DNA of 64,000 bases from Winogradskyella psychrotolerans (GTDB lineage: Bacteria; Bacteroidota; Bacteroidia; Flavobacteriales; Flavobacteriaceae). Below the pieces are notes generated by a model. That model was not told the DNA's origin. It ran no database searches and saw only the letters and a list, made by a program, of their open reading frames with translations. The position numbers were made by a program, and so were the translations under genes. Shown here piece by piece: positions 16,378-24,746 of this stretch. Numbering within the stretch: position 1 is the stretch's first letter; each line of letters begins with the position of its first letter. Location: positions 547,195 to 611,194 of the forward strand of contig NZ_JAHKPS010000022.1 of assembly GCF_018860565.1 (NCBI RefSeq). The letters are read 5' to 3'.

Positions 16378-16419
16378 GTTTAATCCTAAAAATAGACCAT
16401 ATCATTTTTAGGATTAAAC
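16378..16419 (+). terminator. Terminator after thioredoxin
   Basis: Perfect 16-bp arms (16378-16393 and 16404-16419) enclose a 10-base loop, followed by a T-rich tract. It begins 18 bases after the stop codon. Confidence 0.7.
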
Positions 16420-16496
16420 ATTAAATTCTTTCTTCTTTTTAGTAGGGTTTTTTATAATTGATTTATTTTTATAAAAATTATTCTTAATCCTATACC

Positions 16497-18263
16497 ATGA
16501 TTTCTAAAATCACTCTGTTTAATATTTTATGTTTTCTGGCTTGTTGGTTTGGGAATGCTCAAATTGACTCAGTAGAAGCTATTCAAAATGCTCTAGATTC
16601 TGCCGTAGAAGGCTCTGTAATTACTATTGAAAATGGGACTTATAGTAATGGTGATTTTTCTATTGAAGCCAATGGGTCTTTTTCCAACCGTATAATTATA
16701 CAAGCAGAAACACCAGGCGGAGTTATATTTGATAACTGCCGTATAAAAATGGGTGGTTCTTATATTACTTTAACAGGAATTATTTTTACAGGAACATACA
16801 CGTTTAACCAATTTGGTGCCAATTCGTATGTAATTTCGTTTAAAAATGTTTCTGAATGTTCAAATTGTAAAGTTTCTCAGGTTAAAATAGATGATTATAA
16901 TCCGCCATCAAATACCAGTGATTTCAGATGGATTAGAGTTTATGGCCAAGACAATGAAATTAGTTACAGCACTTTAATTAATAAAGACTGTTTGGGTTCT
17001 ATGATTTTTAATCAAAGAACAACTGGTATTGAAGACCGGATGAAAATTCATCATAACTATTTTGCCTATAGAAATCAAGTGGGCCTAGCAGATGAATACA
17101 ACGATGTGGATGTAATTAGAATTGGTGATAGTAGCCAGTCCTTATCCGATTCGTCGTCTGAAGTGTATGATAATTATTTTTACGAAGTTAAAGGTGGTGA
17201 ACCCGAAATTATTGCCAATAAAAGTGGAAACAACCAGTATTTTAGAAACACCTTCGAAAATTATTTAGGTGCCTTATCTTTAAGACATGGTAATGGTTGT
17301 TCGGTTTATAATAATTTCTTTTTAAATGACGGTCAAACCGAATCTTATTTTAATGGCGGAATTCGTGTTATTGGCGAAGATCATCGTATTTATAACAATT
17401 ACATACAAGGCACAAACGCTACCAAACAAAATTCATCGAGTAAAAGTGGAGCGCTTGGAGCTATAAACATTTCGGCTACACAGGCCAATAACGATCAGCT
17501 GAATGGTTATGGTCCAATTCATAATTTAATGGTGGTTAATAATACAATTGTAGATTGTGATCTAGGACTTCGTATAGGAGTAGATTCAGGAGGCTCTGGT
17601 CAAAATGTCGCACCAAATGATATTACCGTAGCAAATAATCTTATTGTAGATTGTGAGGTATATATTGAAACCGAAAGATCTGCAACTAATTCTGTTTTTG
17701 AAGGGAATATGTATAATTCAGGAACAGGAGATGCAATTGAAGGTTTTACAATTGGTTCGGGATTTTTAGATACCAATTTGAATGCGGATGGAGTATATCC
17801 AATTTTAGCATCAAGTTCTGCTATTAATGGATCTATAGGAACTTATGGTGAATCACTTTTTTTAGATGACGTTTTTGGAGGTATAAGATCTGGAGTTTAC
17901 GATGTTGGTGCAGAAGAATATGGTGCTACAATAACGCATAGTCCTTATAAGCAAAGTGATGTAGGTGTAACAGTGGGTTTTGGTGCGTCTAATGGTCCAC
18001 TTTTAATGGTTTCTGAATTTGAATACGATTTAAATCATCAAATTCGTGTGTTTCCTGTTCCAGTAGGAAAAGAAGAATTGACGATTACATCTTCTAAAAT
18101 TGAAATAGGAGTTTTTCAAATATTTAATAGTTTAGGGCAAAAAGTGATGGTGCGTAATGCGGGTAATTCAAAAAATGTTACCGTAAATGTCGCCCACTTA
18201 AAACAAGGAGTGTATTTTGTCGTTCTAGAAGGGATTGGTACTATAAAATTTGTGAAGTATTAA
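16497..18263 (+). CDS. Secreted PL6 family polysaccharide lyase with T9SS sorting domain
   Basis: A 588-residue parallel-beta-helix lyase of family PL6 (alginate lyase/chondroitinase B type), cleaving uronate-containing polysaccharides by beta-elimination. A signal peptide ends near FGNAQ. The N-terminal ENGTYSNGDFSI and QAETPGGVIF motifs and the core EIIANKSGN...SLRHGNG are typical. Lys242 and Arg263 match the catalytic Lys/Arg pair with the same 21-residue spacing as Lys250/Arg271 of chondroitinase B. The last 75 residues (FPVPVGKEELTI, IFNSLGQKV, GVYFVVLEG) form a type A T9SS sorting domain, so the enzyme is exported to the surface or medium. It is not inside a visible alginate utilisation cluster. 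Confidence 0.85.
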   Translation: MISKITLFNILCFLACWFGNAQIDSVEAIQNALDSAVEGSVITIENGTYSNGDFSIEANGSFSNRIIIQAETPGGVIFDNCRIKMGGSYITLTGIIFTGTYTFNQFGANSYVISFKNVSECSNCKVSQVKIDDYNPPSNTSDFRWIRVYGQDNEISYSTLINKDCLGSMIFNQRTTGIEDRMKIHHNYFAYRNQVGLADEYNDVDVIRIGDSSQSLSDSSSEVYDNYFYEVKGGEPEIIANKSGNNQYFRNTFENYLGALSLRHGNGCSVYNNFFLNDGQTESYFNGGIRVIGEDHRIYNNYIQGTNATKQNSSSKSGALGAINISATQANNDQLNGYGPIHNLMVVNNTIVDCDLGLRIGVDSGGSGQNVAPNDITVANNLIVDCEVYIETERSATNSVFEGNMYNSGTGDAIEGFTIGSGFLDTNLNADGVYPILASSSAINGSIGTYGESLFLDDVFGGIRSGVYDVGAEEYGATITHSPYKQSDVGVTVGFGASNGPLLMVSEFEYDLNHQIRVFPVPVGKEELTITSSKIEIGVFQIFNSLGQKVMVRNAGNSKNVTVNVAHLKQGVYFVVLEGIGTIKFVKY

Positions 18264-18299
18264 TTCAGAAAATGAAGCATGATATTTTAAATTAATTAA

Positions 18300-19229
18300 A
18301 TGAATTTACAAGAAGAACTCAATAAAGCAGGCGGATTTAAAAACCTAGAGTTGTTAGCGAAGCAAGTTGTTGAAGGTTTTATTGCTGGAATGCATAAAAG
18401 TCCATTTCATGGGTTTTCTGCTGAGTTTGCGGAGCATAAAATTTACAATCCAGGTGAAAGCACTAAGCATATTGATTGGAAGCTCTATGCGAAAACAGAC
18501 CGTTTATATACCAAGCGTTATGATGAGGAAACTAATTTGCGCTGTCATATTATTTTAGATAATAGTACGTCTATGCATTATCCAGAAACAGCAGGAACTA
18601 GTATAGATAATCTTAATAAGATTGCATTTTCAGCTTTAGCAAGTGCGTCTTTAATGCATATTCTAAAAAAGCAGCGTGATGCTGTTGGTTTGAGTATTTA
18701 CAGTGATAACTACGATTTTTATGCTCCAGAAAAGGGGAGTGAGCGTCATCATCAAATGTTATTACATAAATTAAGTGACGCTGTAGTTTCTAAACCTGAG
18801 ACTAAAACAACAGAAACATACAGATATTTGCATCAGATTGCCGAAAAAATTCATCGTCGTTCCTTAATTTTTGTGTTTACAGATATGTTTCAAACGTCAG
18901 AAGATGACGAAAAACTGTTTGAAGCATTACGACATTTAAAGCATAATAAGCATGAAGTAGTCTTATTTCATGTTTTTGATAAAGAAAAAGAACTGTCTTT
19001 TGATTTTGATAACAGGCCCAAACGATTTATCGATGTGGAGACTGGAGATCATATTAATTTGTATGCAGATAATATTAAATATACTTATGAAAAAGCTGTA
19101 AAAGAATACTTTACGGACTTGAAACTAAGGTGTGGTCAATACAGAATTAAGTATGTAGAAGCTGATATTAATGCTGGATTTGACAACATATTGACGACTT
19201 ATATGATAGAGCGTCAAAAATTTATTTAA
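18300..19229 (+). CDS. DUF58 domain-containing protein
   Basis: A 309-residue cytoplasmic protein of the DUF58 family, which has a von Willebrand A-like fold. The hallmark is FAEHKIYNPGESTKHIDWKLYA near residues 43-63, followed by LYTKRYDEETN and the MIDAS-like DNSTSMHYP near 96. In many bacteria DUF58 genes lie with MoxR ATPase and Bat genes that support envelope stress tolerance; here no MoxR or Bat gene is adjacent. It begins 36 bases after the PL6 stop, and tRNA-Asp follows. Confidence 0.8.
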   Translation: MNLQEELNKAGGFKNLELLAKQVVEGFIAGMHKSPFHGFSAEFAEHKIYNPGESTKHIDWKLYAKTDRLYTKRYDEETNLRCHIILDNSTSMHYPETAGTSIDNLNKIAFSALASASLMHILKKQRDAVGLSIYSDNYDFYAPEKGSERHHQMLLHKLSDAVVSKPETKTTETYRYLHQIAEKIHRRSLIFVFTDMFQTSEDDEKLFEALRHLKHNKHEVVLFHVFDKEKELSFDFDNRPKRFIDVETGDHINLYADNIKYTYEKAVKEYFTDLKLRCGQYRIKYVEADINAGFDNILTTYMIERQKFI

Positions 19230-19256
19230 AATATTTTTTATTTTTTTAGTTTTTTG

Positions 19257-19287
19257 TTTGTCAAATTAAAAATGCGATGTATATTTG
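19257..19287 (+). promoter_or_regulatory. tRNA-Asp promoter
   Basis: A perfect TATATTTG (19280-19287) is preceded by TTTG at 19257-19260 with a 19-base spacer. The tRNA begins 18 bases after the -7 box. Confidence 0.7.
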
Positions 19288-19305
19288 CCCTCGCAATTAA
19301 GCAAC

Positions 19306-19379
19306 GGTCTGGTAGTTCAGCTGGTTAGAATGTCGCCCTGTCACGGCGAAGGTCGCGGGTTCGAGTCCCGTCCAGACCG
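19306..19379 (+). tRNA. tRNA-Asp(GTC)
   Basis: A 74-base cloverleaf: acceptor arms GGTCTGG and CCAGACC, discriminator G19379, D-loop GTTCAGCTGGTTAGA, anticodon GTC inside CCCTGTCACGG, variable loop and GGTTCGAGTCC T-arm. The 3' CCA is not encoded. It is a single tRNA, with its own promoter and terminator. Confidence 0.97.
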
Positions 19380-19393
19380 CTAAAATTGCAAAA

Positions 19394-19423
19394 AGAAGCT
19401 TCAAGAAATTGAAGCTTTTTTTT
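19394..19423 (+). terminator. Terminator after tRNA-Asp
   Basis: AAGCTTCAA and TTGAAGCTT form a perfect 9-bp stem with a GAAA loop, followed by a run of T. Confidence 0.8.
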
Positions 19424-20347
19424 AGCGATTAAAAGACGTTGTGTTGTTCCAAGAGAGATCTTGGAAGTAGTTTACCAAAGCAATTTGGTATTCCAATGAA
19501 AGGCTTTCCTTTTTTCTGAATAAGAAGATTGGGATGCTTTTTTGTTTTAGGCTATTTTAAATCTTTATCTTACAGTGCTAATTAGCCTACCTTTTATTAA
19601 AATCATTTGCTTGTCTTTAAACAGAACTTAAATGATAGTGAAACTATTGGCTTTGGCTATACTATTTCAGTAAATATCATGGCCATTTCTGCCTTTAAAA
19701 CTGGTATAACGTAATTGTTATTAGTGCTTAAATATGTAATCTCCACCTTTTAGTGCTAATTTTAGTTTTGATGATGAGTGTTTATATACTGTGTAATGTA
19801 CATGTCTCAAAATGTTATTGACAAACTCTTCTATTCTGATGCGTTAGTTTTTAGTTGAAATATAGTTTTTTTTAATATTAAAGTCGTGTTCTGATTTTCT
19901 CTTTCTTCGGTTATTTGTACTTGTATATTCTATTGTTTAAAATGTTGTTATAGTGCGTGATTTTGACTCAAGTTGGTTTTAAAAAACTATAAAATTTACT
20001 AAAACAAAATTTAAGTTTAGATATCAAGTTGTCAACAAGTTATAAACAGGAGTTGTGCATTTTGTCAGTTGAAATATGTATTTTATCGACAATTCATTAG
20101 GATGTATCAAAAATACGTTTATATTTGCAGTGCTGATTAAGTTTTTAAAACGCTTAAAAAGTGAAGTATTAATTCATTTTACTATAGGCATAATAATTGT
20201 CTAAAAAACGTCCCTCGTTTTAAGTTTTAGTATGATTTTAGGTTCCCCTAAAAATTGTTAATAATCCATTCCCTTCCCTCAGTGTAACGTTTTGCGTTGC
20301 TCAGTTTAATGTTGACTATTTTGTAAACCCTAAATTTATATATACAT
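19424..20347. other. Long AT-rich intergenic region with tandem hairpins
   Basis: This 920-base stretch has no convincing coding frame. Near the tRNA are two perfect hairpins, TTCCAAGA-GAGA-TCTTGGAA (19447-19466) and TACCAAA-GCAA-TTTGGTA (19473-19490), followed by AAAGG/CCTTT with a T-run, which might be a terminated small transcript. The final 220 bases look like a long untranslated leader for the small secreted protein at 20348. I see no repeats or tRNA-like structure in the middle. Confidence 0.4.
20120..20127 (+). promoter_or_regulatory. Probable -7 box of the small secreted protein gene
   Basis: TATATTTG is a perfect TAnnTTTG. No TTG is seen at the usual -33 distance. If used, the transcript has a leader of about 210 bases before the ATG at 20348. 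Confidence 0.4.
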
Positions 20348-20521
20348 ATGAAAACCCTAAAAATTACTATTGCCCTAGCCGCTGTATTATTATTAACTGT
20401 ATCTGGAGTACAGTCTGAAGCTGTTGTAGCTAATAATGATGAGCCTACTTATAACACGCATGAGAACTATGATTTAATTGCGCACACAAAAAATAAAGTT
20501 AAGTTAAAGACTAACGGTTAA
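20348..20521 (+). CDS. Small secreted protein of 57 residues
   Basis: A short gene with a clear signal peptide: MKTLKITIALAAVLLLTVSG with probable cleavage after VQS or nearby. The mature peptide has about 36 residues and is mixed in charge, ending in KNKVKLKTNG. It has a perfect terminator 31 bases after the stop and a promoter-like box upstream, which supports it as a real gene. I recognise no family. It lies directly before a TPR histidine kinase with periplasmic-type signal peptide and its response regulator, so a role as ligand or accessory of that sensor is possible but only inferred. Confidence 0.6.
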   Translation: MKTLKITIALAAVLLLTVSGVQSEAVVANNDEPTYNTHENYDLIAHTKNKVKLKTNG

Positions 20522-20551
20522 ACCTTCGTCAAAAAAAATATATTAATAATT

Positions 20552-20577
20552 AGCCCTAATTACGATTAGGGCTTTTT
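20552..20577 (+). terminator. Terminator after the small secreted protein
   Basis: AGCCCTAAT and ATTAGGGCT form a perfect 9-bp stem with a TACG loop, then a T-run. Confidence 0.8.
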
Positions 20578-20604
20578 GCCTTCCATATATTTAATATACC
20601 TTTG
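20575..20604 (+). promoter_or_regulatory. Promoter of the TPR histidine kinase
   Basis: TACCTTTG (20597-20604) fits TAnnTTTG, with TTTG at 20575-20578 and an 18-base spacer. The -33 element is the T-run of the preceding terminator. The short leader supports the TTG start near 20625. Confidence 0.5.
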
Positions 20605-20624
20605 AGTAAATACTTATAATTAAA

Positions 20625-22658
20625 TTGTTGAGGGCTTTATTTTTAATATTATTTTTATGTACAAAAATTTATGGTCAGAACTCTGGTCGTAATACGATAG
20701 CGATTCAGGTAGATTCACTTATAGAAGAATCTAAGAAGTCTAATTATTCGCAAGAGGAACGCATTGCTATCAGTCTTCAATCCGTTGAGATTGCTAAAAC
20801 TTCAAAAATTGATTCTTTAGTATTAAAAGCAAATCGAAATCTATCTTTAAAATATTTTTATGCAGAAGATTATGATAAATACATCTCTGTAAATCAATTC
20901 AATTATAAATTAGCTAAAAAAATCAAAGACACTTCTGCTCTTGCTGTATCTGCAGGAAATTTGGCGAGTTACTATAACTATGTTAAAGTCTATGATAGTT
21001 CTTTTTTCTATTTTTCAAAATCTCTAAAATATTATTCGGCGTTAAAAAATTATAAGGAAGAAGCTTATTCTTTAATGAGTATTGCAGATTTACAGTATAA
21101 TGAGAAAGATTATACCTCAAGTGAAACCAATGCCATTCGGGCTATAAAACTTTTGAATGAGTTACCAGAAAATGAAGATAATTTAGACGATTTATGGATC
21201 TTACATAATAGAATTGCTGGTATATTTTCGGAGCTTAATCAGTTTGATAAATCTATTCAATACCATGATAAGGCTATAAATATAGCTAACAAAATGAACG
21301 ACGGTTTTCTTAATAGAGTTTTCTCTATTCATAATAAGGCATTCGTTTATAAGAAAATTGGAGATTACGATAAGGCTATTGAGTTGTATAGTAGTTTGTT
21401 GCCGTTGCGATCAAAGTATCATGAAGAAGATCCTACTTTTTATGCTTTAATTATGAGTAATCTTGGGCATACCCAACTGCTTAATGGCAATAGAAATTAC
21501 TCCGAGCTTTCAAAAACTTTTCATGAAGCGCATGATTTAGCTGTACAGTATGATGATGATTTAATTAGGATTGCTGTAGATATTGATTTGTCTAAATTTT
21601 ATCTCGAATTCGAGGAAAATGATTCAGCTTATATATATGCTGAGGAAGCTTATAACATATCCAAAAAGTTATATGCTAACAATTATACATTAGAAGCATT
21701 AATGCTGCTTTCAAAAATTAAAAAAGGCGAAGAAGGTAAACGTTATTTATATGAGTATATTAAGTTAAGCGATAGTTTAATAAATATAGAACGTAACGTT
21801 AGGAATAAATTCGCAAGAATAGAATATGAAACGGATCAGTTAGTTGCAGAAAACGAAAAAATTTCTAAAGAAAATTTATACTTACTTATCTTATCTATTG
21901 GTTTATTGGTAACGGCAATTTTAACTTATCTATTCGTTTCTCAACGTGCAAAAAATAGAAAATTAAAGCTTATACAGGTACAGCAAAAAGCAAATGAAGA
22001 TATTTATAACTTAATGTTAGTGCAACAAGATAAAGTAGATGAAGCTAGAGCCAAGGAGAAAATAAGAGTATCAAAAGAATTGCACGATGGTGTATTGGGC
22101 GGACTCTTTGGTGTGCGCTTAAGTTTGGACAGTATTAATTTTAAAGAAGGAAAAGAAGCTATGATGACTAGGGCTAAATATATTAGTCAGCTTCAAACTG
22201 TTGAACAAGATATACGTAAAATATCTCACGAATTAAATACTGATTTTGTAGCTGGATCTGGGTTTATGGATATTCTGACTGAACTTATTGAAAACCAGGC
22301 TGAAGCTTATAACTTAGAACATCAATTTAATTATACGGATGATATTAGTTGGGATTTGGTGTCAAATAAAACCAAAATTAATATTTATAGAATCATTCAA
22401 GAGTCCATGCAAAATATCTATAAGCATGCTAATGCAAAAACGATAAAAATTAGTATTTCATTAGAAAAACACTTAATTTGCATAGATATTATCGATGATG
22501 GCAAAGGCTTTGATACTTCTAAAAGTAGAAAAGGTATTGGGTTAAAAAACATGAGATCTCGTGTTGAAGATATTGAAGGTGAGATTTCATTTTCGTCCCA
22601 GCCATACAATGGAACACAAGTTAATGTTCAGATTCCCTATATAAACCAATCAGCATGA
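20625..22658 (+). CDS. TPR-containing sensor histidine kinase (HisKA_3 type)
   Basis: A 677-residue membrane sensor. A signal peptide (LFLILFLCTKIYGQ) is followed by about 400 residues of tetratricopeptide repeats predicted in the periplasm. A transmembrane helix near 422-442 (LLILSIGLLVTAILTYLF), a coiled linker, a HisKA_3 dimerisation domain with KELHDGVLGG (phospho-His487) and a HATPase domain with NIYRIIQESMQN and DDGKGF complete it. No ATG exists near the start; TTG at 20625 or 20628 opens the signal peptide just after a stop, with a promoter 20 bases upstream. It is paired with the response regulator that follows. The signal sensed is unknown. Confidence 0.85.
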   Translation: MLRALFLILFLCTKIYGQNSGRNTIAIQVDSLIEESKKSNYSQEERIAISLQSVEIAKTSKIDSLVLKANRNLSLKYFYAEDYDKYISVNQFNYKLAKKIKDTSALAVSAGNLASYYNYVKVYDSSFFYFSKSLKYYSALKNYKEEAYSLMSIADLQYNEKDYTSSETNAIRAIKLLNELPENEDNLDDLWILHNRIAGIFSELNQFDKSIQYHDKAINIANKMNDGFLNRVFSIHNKAFVYKKIGDYDKAIELYSSLLPLRSKYHEEDPTFYALIMSNLGHTQLLNGNRNYSELSKTFHEAHDLAVQYDDDLIRIAVDIDLSKFYLEFEENDSAYIYAEEAYNISKKLYANNYTLEALMLLSKIKKGEEGKRYLYEYIKLSDSLINIERNVRNKFARIEYETDQLVAENEKISKENLYLLILSIGLLVTAILTYLFVSQRAKNRKLKLIQVQQKANEDIYNLMLVQQDKVDEARAKEKIRVSKELHDGVLGGLFGVRLSLDSINFKEGKEAMMTRAKYISQLQTVEQDIRKISHELNTDFVAGSGFMDILTELIENQAEAYNLEHQFNYTDDISWDLVSNKTKINIYRIIQESMQNIYKHANAKTIKISISLEKHLICIDIIDDGKGFDTSKSRKGIGLKNMRSRVEDIEGEISFSSQPYNGTQVNVQIPYINQSA

Positions 22659-22737
22659 CCCGAGCGCAAAACGAATTTCAATATTTATTGCAATACGTTT
22701 AGTGTGAGAATAACATGTGACCAAAAAAAATAACCAC

Positions 22738-23406
22738 ATGAATCATATCAACATTTTAATGGTAGATGACCACCCAATTATTATTGAGGGCTATCAAAAT
22801 GTGTTAATGGCAACAAAGCAAAATGATCAAACTTTACATATAGATACAGCGCATAATTGTGACGAAGCAGTTATTATGATAGAGCGTGCATCAAAAAAAT
22901 ACCCATATCATGTTTGTTTTTTTGATATCAGTTTACCTGGATCAGAAGATGGCCAATATGCCTCAGGTGAAGACTTGGCTTTACTGGCAAAAAAATTAAT
23001 GCCTAGAGCTAAGATTGTCATTCTTACCATGTTTAATGAAACGTTTAGAATTCATAATATAATTAAAGAAATAAATCCAGACGGCTTTCTTATAAAAAGT
23101 GATTTAACATCTATGGAATTGGCAGATGGTTTTCAGCAAATATTAAAATCTCCACCTTATTATAGCAGTACGGTTAATAATTATTTGAAGAAAACAATTT
23201 CTAGTGATATTTATGTTGATGATATTAACCGAAAAATTCTGCATTTACTATCACAAGGTATTAAGACAAGAAGCTTAAATGAGTATGTAGATATTTCTAC
23301 AAGTGCGATAGAAAAACGAAAAAAACAACTTAAACTTTTGTTTTCTGTAGAAGATGGAAAAGACGAAACATTACTAAAAGAAGCTCGAGAAAAAGGGTTT
23401 TTATAG
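22738..23406 (+). CDS. LuxR-type DNA-binding response regulator
   Basis: A 222-residue response regulator, cognate to the TPR kinase 80 bases upstream. The receiver domain has acidic DD near residue 10, phospho-acceptor Asp63 in FFDISLPG and the Lys of FLIKSD. The C-terminal helix-turn-helix (INRKILHLLSQGIKTRSLNEYVDIS) is a diverged LuxR/NarL-type output. The ATG at 22738 gives the normal N-terminus MNHINILMVDDHP; a GTG at 22717 would add seven polar residues. A perfect terminator-like hairpin lies 200 bases beyond the stop. Confidence 0.83.
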   Translation: MNHINILMVDDHPIIIEGYQNVLMATKQNDQTLHIDTAHNCDEAVIMIERASKKYPYHVCFFDISLPGSEDGQYASGEDLALLAKKLMPRAKIVILTMFNETFRIHNIIKEINPDGFLIKSDLTSMELADGFQQILKSPPYYSSTVNNYLKKTISSDIYVDDINRKILHLLSQGIKTRSLNEYVDISTSAIEKRKKQLKLLFSVEDGKDETLLKEAREKGFL

Positions 23407-23604
23407 AAAAATGATAAAAATAGCGCTTGTTTTAGGTAAATAAAAACGCTTGCAACTACTGTTAATTAAAGGAACTACGGTTTTTCCACAGTAAGTTTGC
23501 GGTTTTTCCGCAACAAAAAGTAAAACCACTAACTTATATTTACACCATCAGCAAGAATTAATTAATCCCTCGTTAAGTAATTGTTGAATTAATAGCAAGA
23601 ATTG

Positions 23605-23639
23605 AAACCTAGTCACATAGTATGCGGCTAGGTTTTTTT
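23605..23639 (+). terminator. Terminator-like hairpin downstream of the response regulator
   Basis: AAACCTAG and CTAGGTTT pair around a 15-base loop and are followed by a T-run. About 70 bases upstream is TATATTTA (23535-23542), one base from a -7 box, so a short independent transcript is possible in 23550-23639. The preceding gap also holds a TGCGG-TTTTT-CCGCA hairpin near 23500. No coding frame was seen. Confidence 0.5.
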
Positions 23640-23660
23640 CTTATATAATGTTTTTAAGAT

Positions 23661-24158
23661 TTAATACCAACTTGTGTTGTGTTCCGATAATTTGACAATA
23701 AAAAAGCCTAAATAAATTACAGCCACAATAAATTTTAAAAAAGTAGATGCTATAAATCCTAAGAACGATCCAAAAGCAGCTTTTAAGGCTTTGTTGAAAT
23801 CATTTCTATGTATCATTTCTCCAATAAGCGCACCTATAAAAGGACCAATGATAATCCCAAATGGAATAGGAGAAAATAAGCCAATAATTAAACCTAAAGT
23901 GGTGCCAATCATTCCAGCTTTACTACCACCAAAACGTTTGGTGCCAATGGCAGGAATAATATAATCTAGTATATAAATAAAAACGGCAAATACTAGAGTG
24001 ACAATTAAAAAGGTTGTACTTAATTCTATACCATCTGTAAAATGAAGCACTAAAAGACCAACCCAACTGGTTAGTGGTCCGGGTAAAACAGGAAGAAAAC
24101 TACCTAGAATACCTAAAATCATTAAAAGTAGTGCTAAGAGCACTAAAAAAATTTCCAT
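23661..24158 (-). CDS. DUF456 domain-containing membrane protein
   Basis: A 165-residue inner-membrane protein with about five hydrophobic segments and glycine-rich loops. The family-typical FLPVLPGPLTSWVGLLVLHF near residue 22 and the GGSKAGMIGTTLGLIIGLF and GPFIGALIGE motifs identify DUF456. No function is established for this family. It is divergent from the BlaI operon; a TAACTTTG -7 box lies 42 bases upstream of its start. Confidence 0.82.
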   Translation of the reverse strand: MEIFLVLLALLLMILGILGSFLPVLPGPLTSWVGLLVLHFTDGIELSTTFLIVTLVFAVFIYILDYIIPAIGTKRFGGSKAGMIGTTLGLIIGLFSPIPFGIIIGPFIGALIGEMIHRNDFNKALKAAFGSFLGFIASTFLKFIVAVIYLGFFIVKLSEHNTSWY

Positions 24159-24199
24159 ATATATAATTTGAATTCATCTATACGTCGCAATAAGCAGAA

Positions 24200-24207
24200 C
24201 AAAGTTA
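24200..24207 (-). promoter_or_regulatory. -7 box of the DUF456 gene
   Basis: Read on the minus strand, TAACTTTG fits TAnnTTTG. It lies beside the BlaI palindrome at 24218-24247, so that operator might also affect this divergent promoter. Confidence 0.45.
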
Positions 24208-24217
24208 CATTTGTGAA

Positions 24218-24247
24218 CTAAAAAATTAGTTTAAACTAATTTTTTAG
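24218..24247. promoter_or_regulatory. Perfect 30-bp palindrome, probable BlaI operator
   Basis: Every base from 24218 to 24247 is symmetric; the arms are CTAAAAAATTAGTTT and AAACTAATTTTTTAG. It lies between the divergent DUF456 and blaI genes, 138 bases before the blaI start. A TATATTAG sequence (24249-24256), one base off a -7 box, starts two bases after it. BlaI/MecI repressors bind such palindromes and normally control their own operon. Confidence 0.6.
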
Positions 24248-24286
24248 TTATATTAGCAGTGTGATTTAGAAAAAATCAAAGAGCAT

Positions 24287-24309
24287 ATCCTGAATTTATT
24301 TTAGGATCT
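24287..24309. repeat. Dispersed palindromic repeat, copy 2
   Basis: Twenty of 23 bases match the copy at 3673-3695 (ATCCTGAATT...AGGATCT). Here it lies in the leader of the blaI operon, 76 bases before the start codon. Confidence 0.45.
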
Positions 24310-24384
24310 GAGAATAATTATAACAGTCAGAGGCTTATAAAAACAAAATTATTTTATGAGGTTCTAAATAAAGTTAAGAATACA

Positions 24385-24744
24385 ATGAAGCAGTTAACAA
24401 AAGCAGAAGAGGAAATTATGCAAGCTTTATGGCAGCTTAAAAAAGCCAATGTAAAATCTATAATTGAAATTTTACCAGAGCCTAAGCCTGCATATAATAC
24501 GGTGTCTACAATCGTAAGAATTTTAGAAAGTAAAGGTTTTGTAAACTATGAGAAAAAAGGAAAAGGACATGTTTACTTTCCTATAGTTGCCAAGGAATCT
24601 TACAGTAATCAGTCCATCAATAAATTGGTAGATAATTATTTTCAAGGCTCTTTTAAGAGTATGGTGTCGTTTTTTGTTCAGAAAAATGATGTGGATATAA
24701 AGGACATAGAAACCTTATTGGATGAAATCAATAAAAAGAACTAA
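24385..24744 (+). CDS. BlaI/MecI/CopY family transcriptional repressor
   Basis: A 119-residue winged-helix repressor. The motifs LTKAEEEIMQALWQLKKANVKSI at the start and YNTVSTIVRILESKGFVNYEKKG in the recognition region are diagnostic, and the C-terminal helices form the dimer part. In the classical Bla/Mec systems this protein is cleaved after the membrane metalloprotease partner is activated. That partner follows here after two bases, so the pair is a regulatory operon. The 30-bp palindrome upstream is the likely operator. No beta-lactamase gene is in the window, so the target is something other than classical resistance. Confidence 0.88.
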   Translation: MKQLTKAEEEIMQALWQLKKANVKSIIEILPEPKPAYNTVSTIVRILESKGFVNYEKKGKGHVYFPIVAKESYSNQSINKLVDNYFQGSFKSMVSFFVQKNDVDIKDIETLLDEINKKN

Positions 24745-24746
24745 TT

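Noticed and set aside
20030..20060. A TTATAAACA-type string in an AT-rich region as a possible replication origin
   Set aside because: Only one weak DnaA-box-like word is present, with no cluster of boxes and no dnaA or dnaN nearby.
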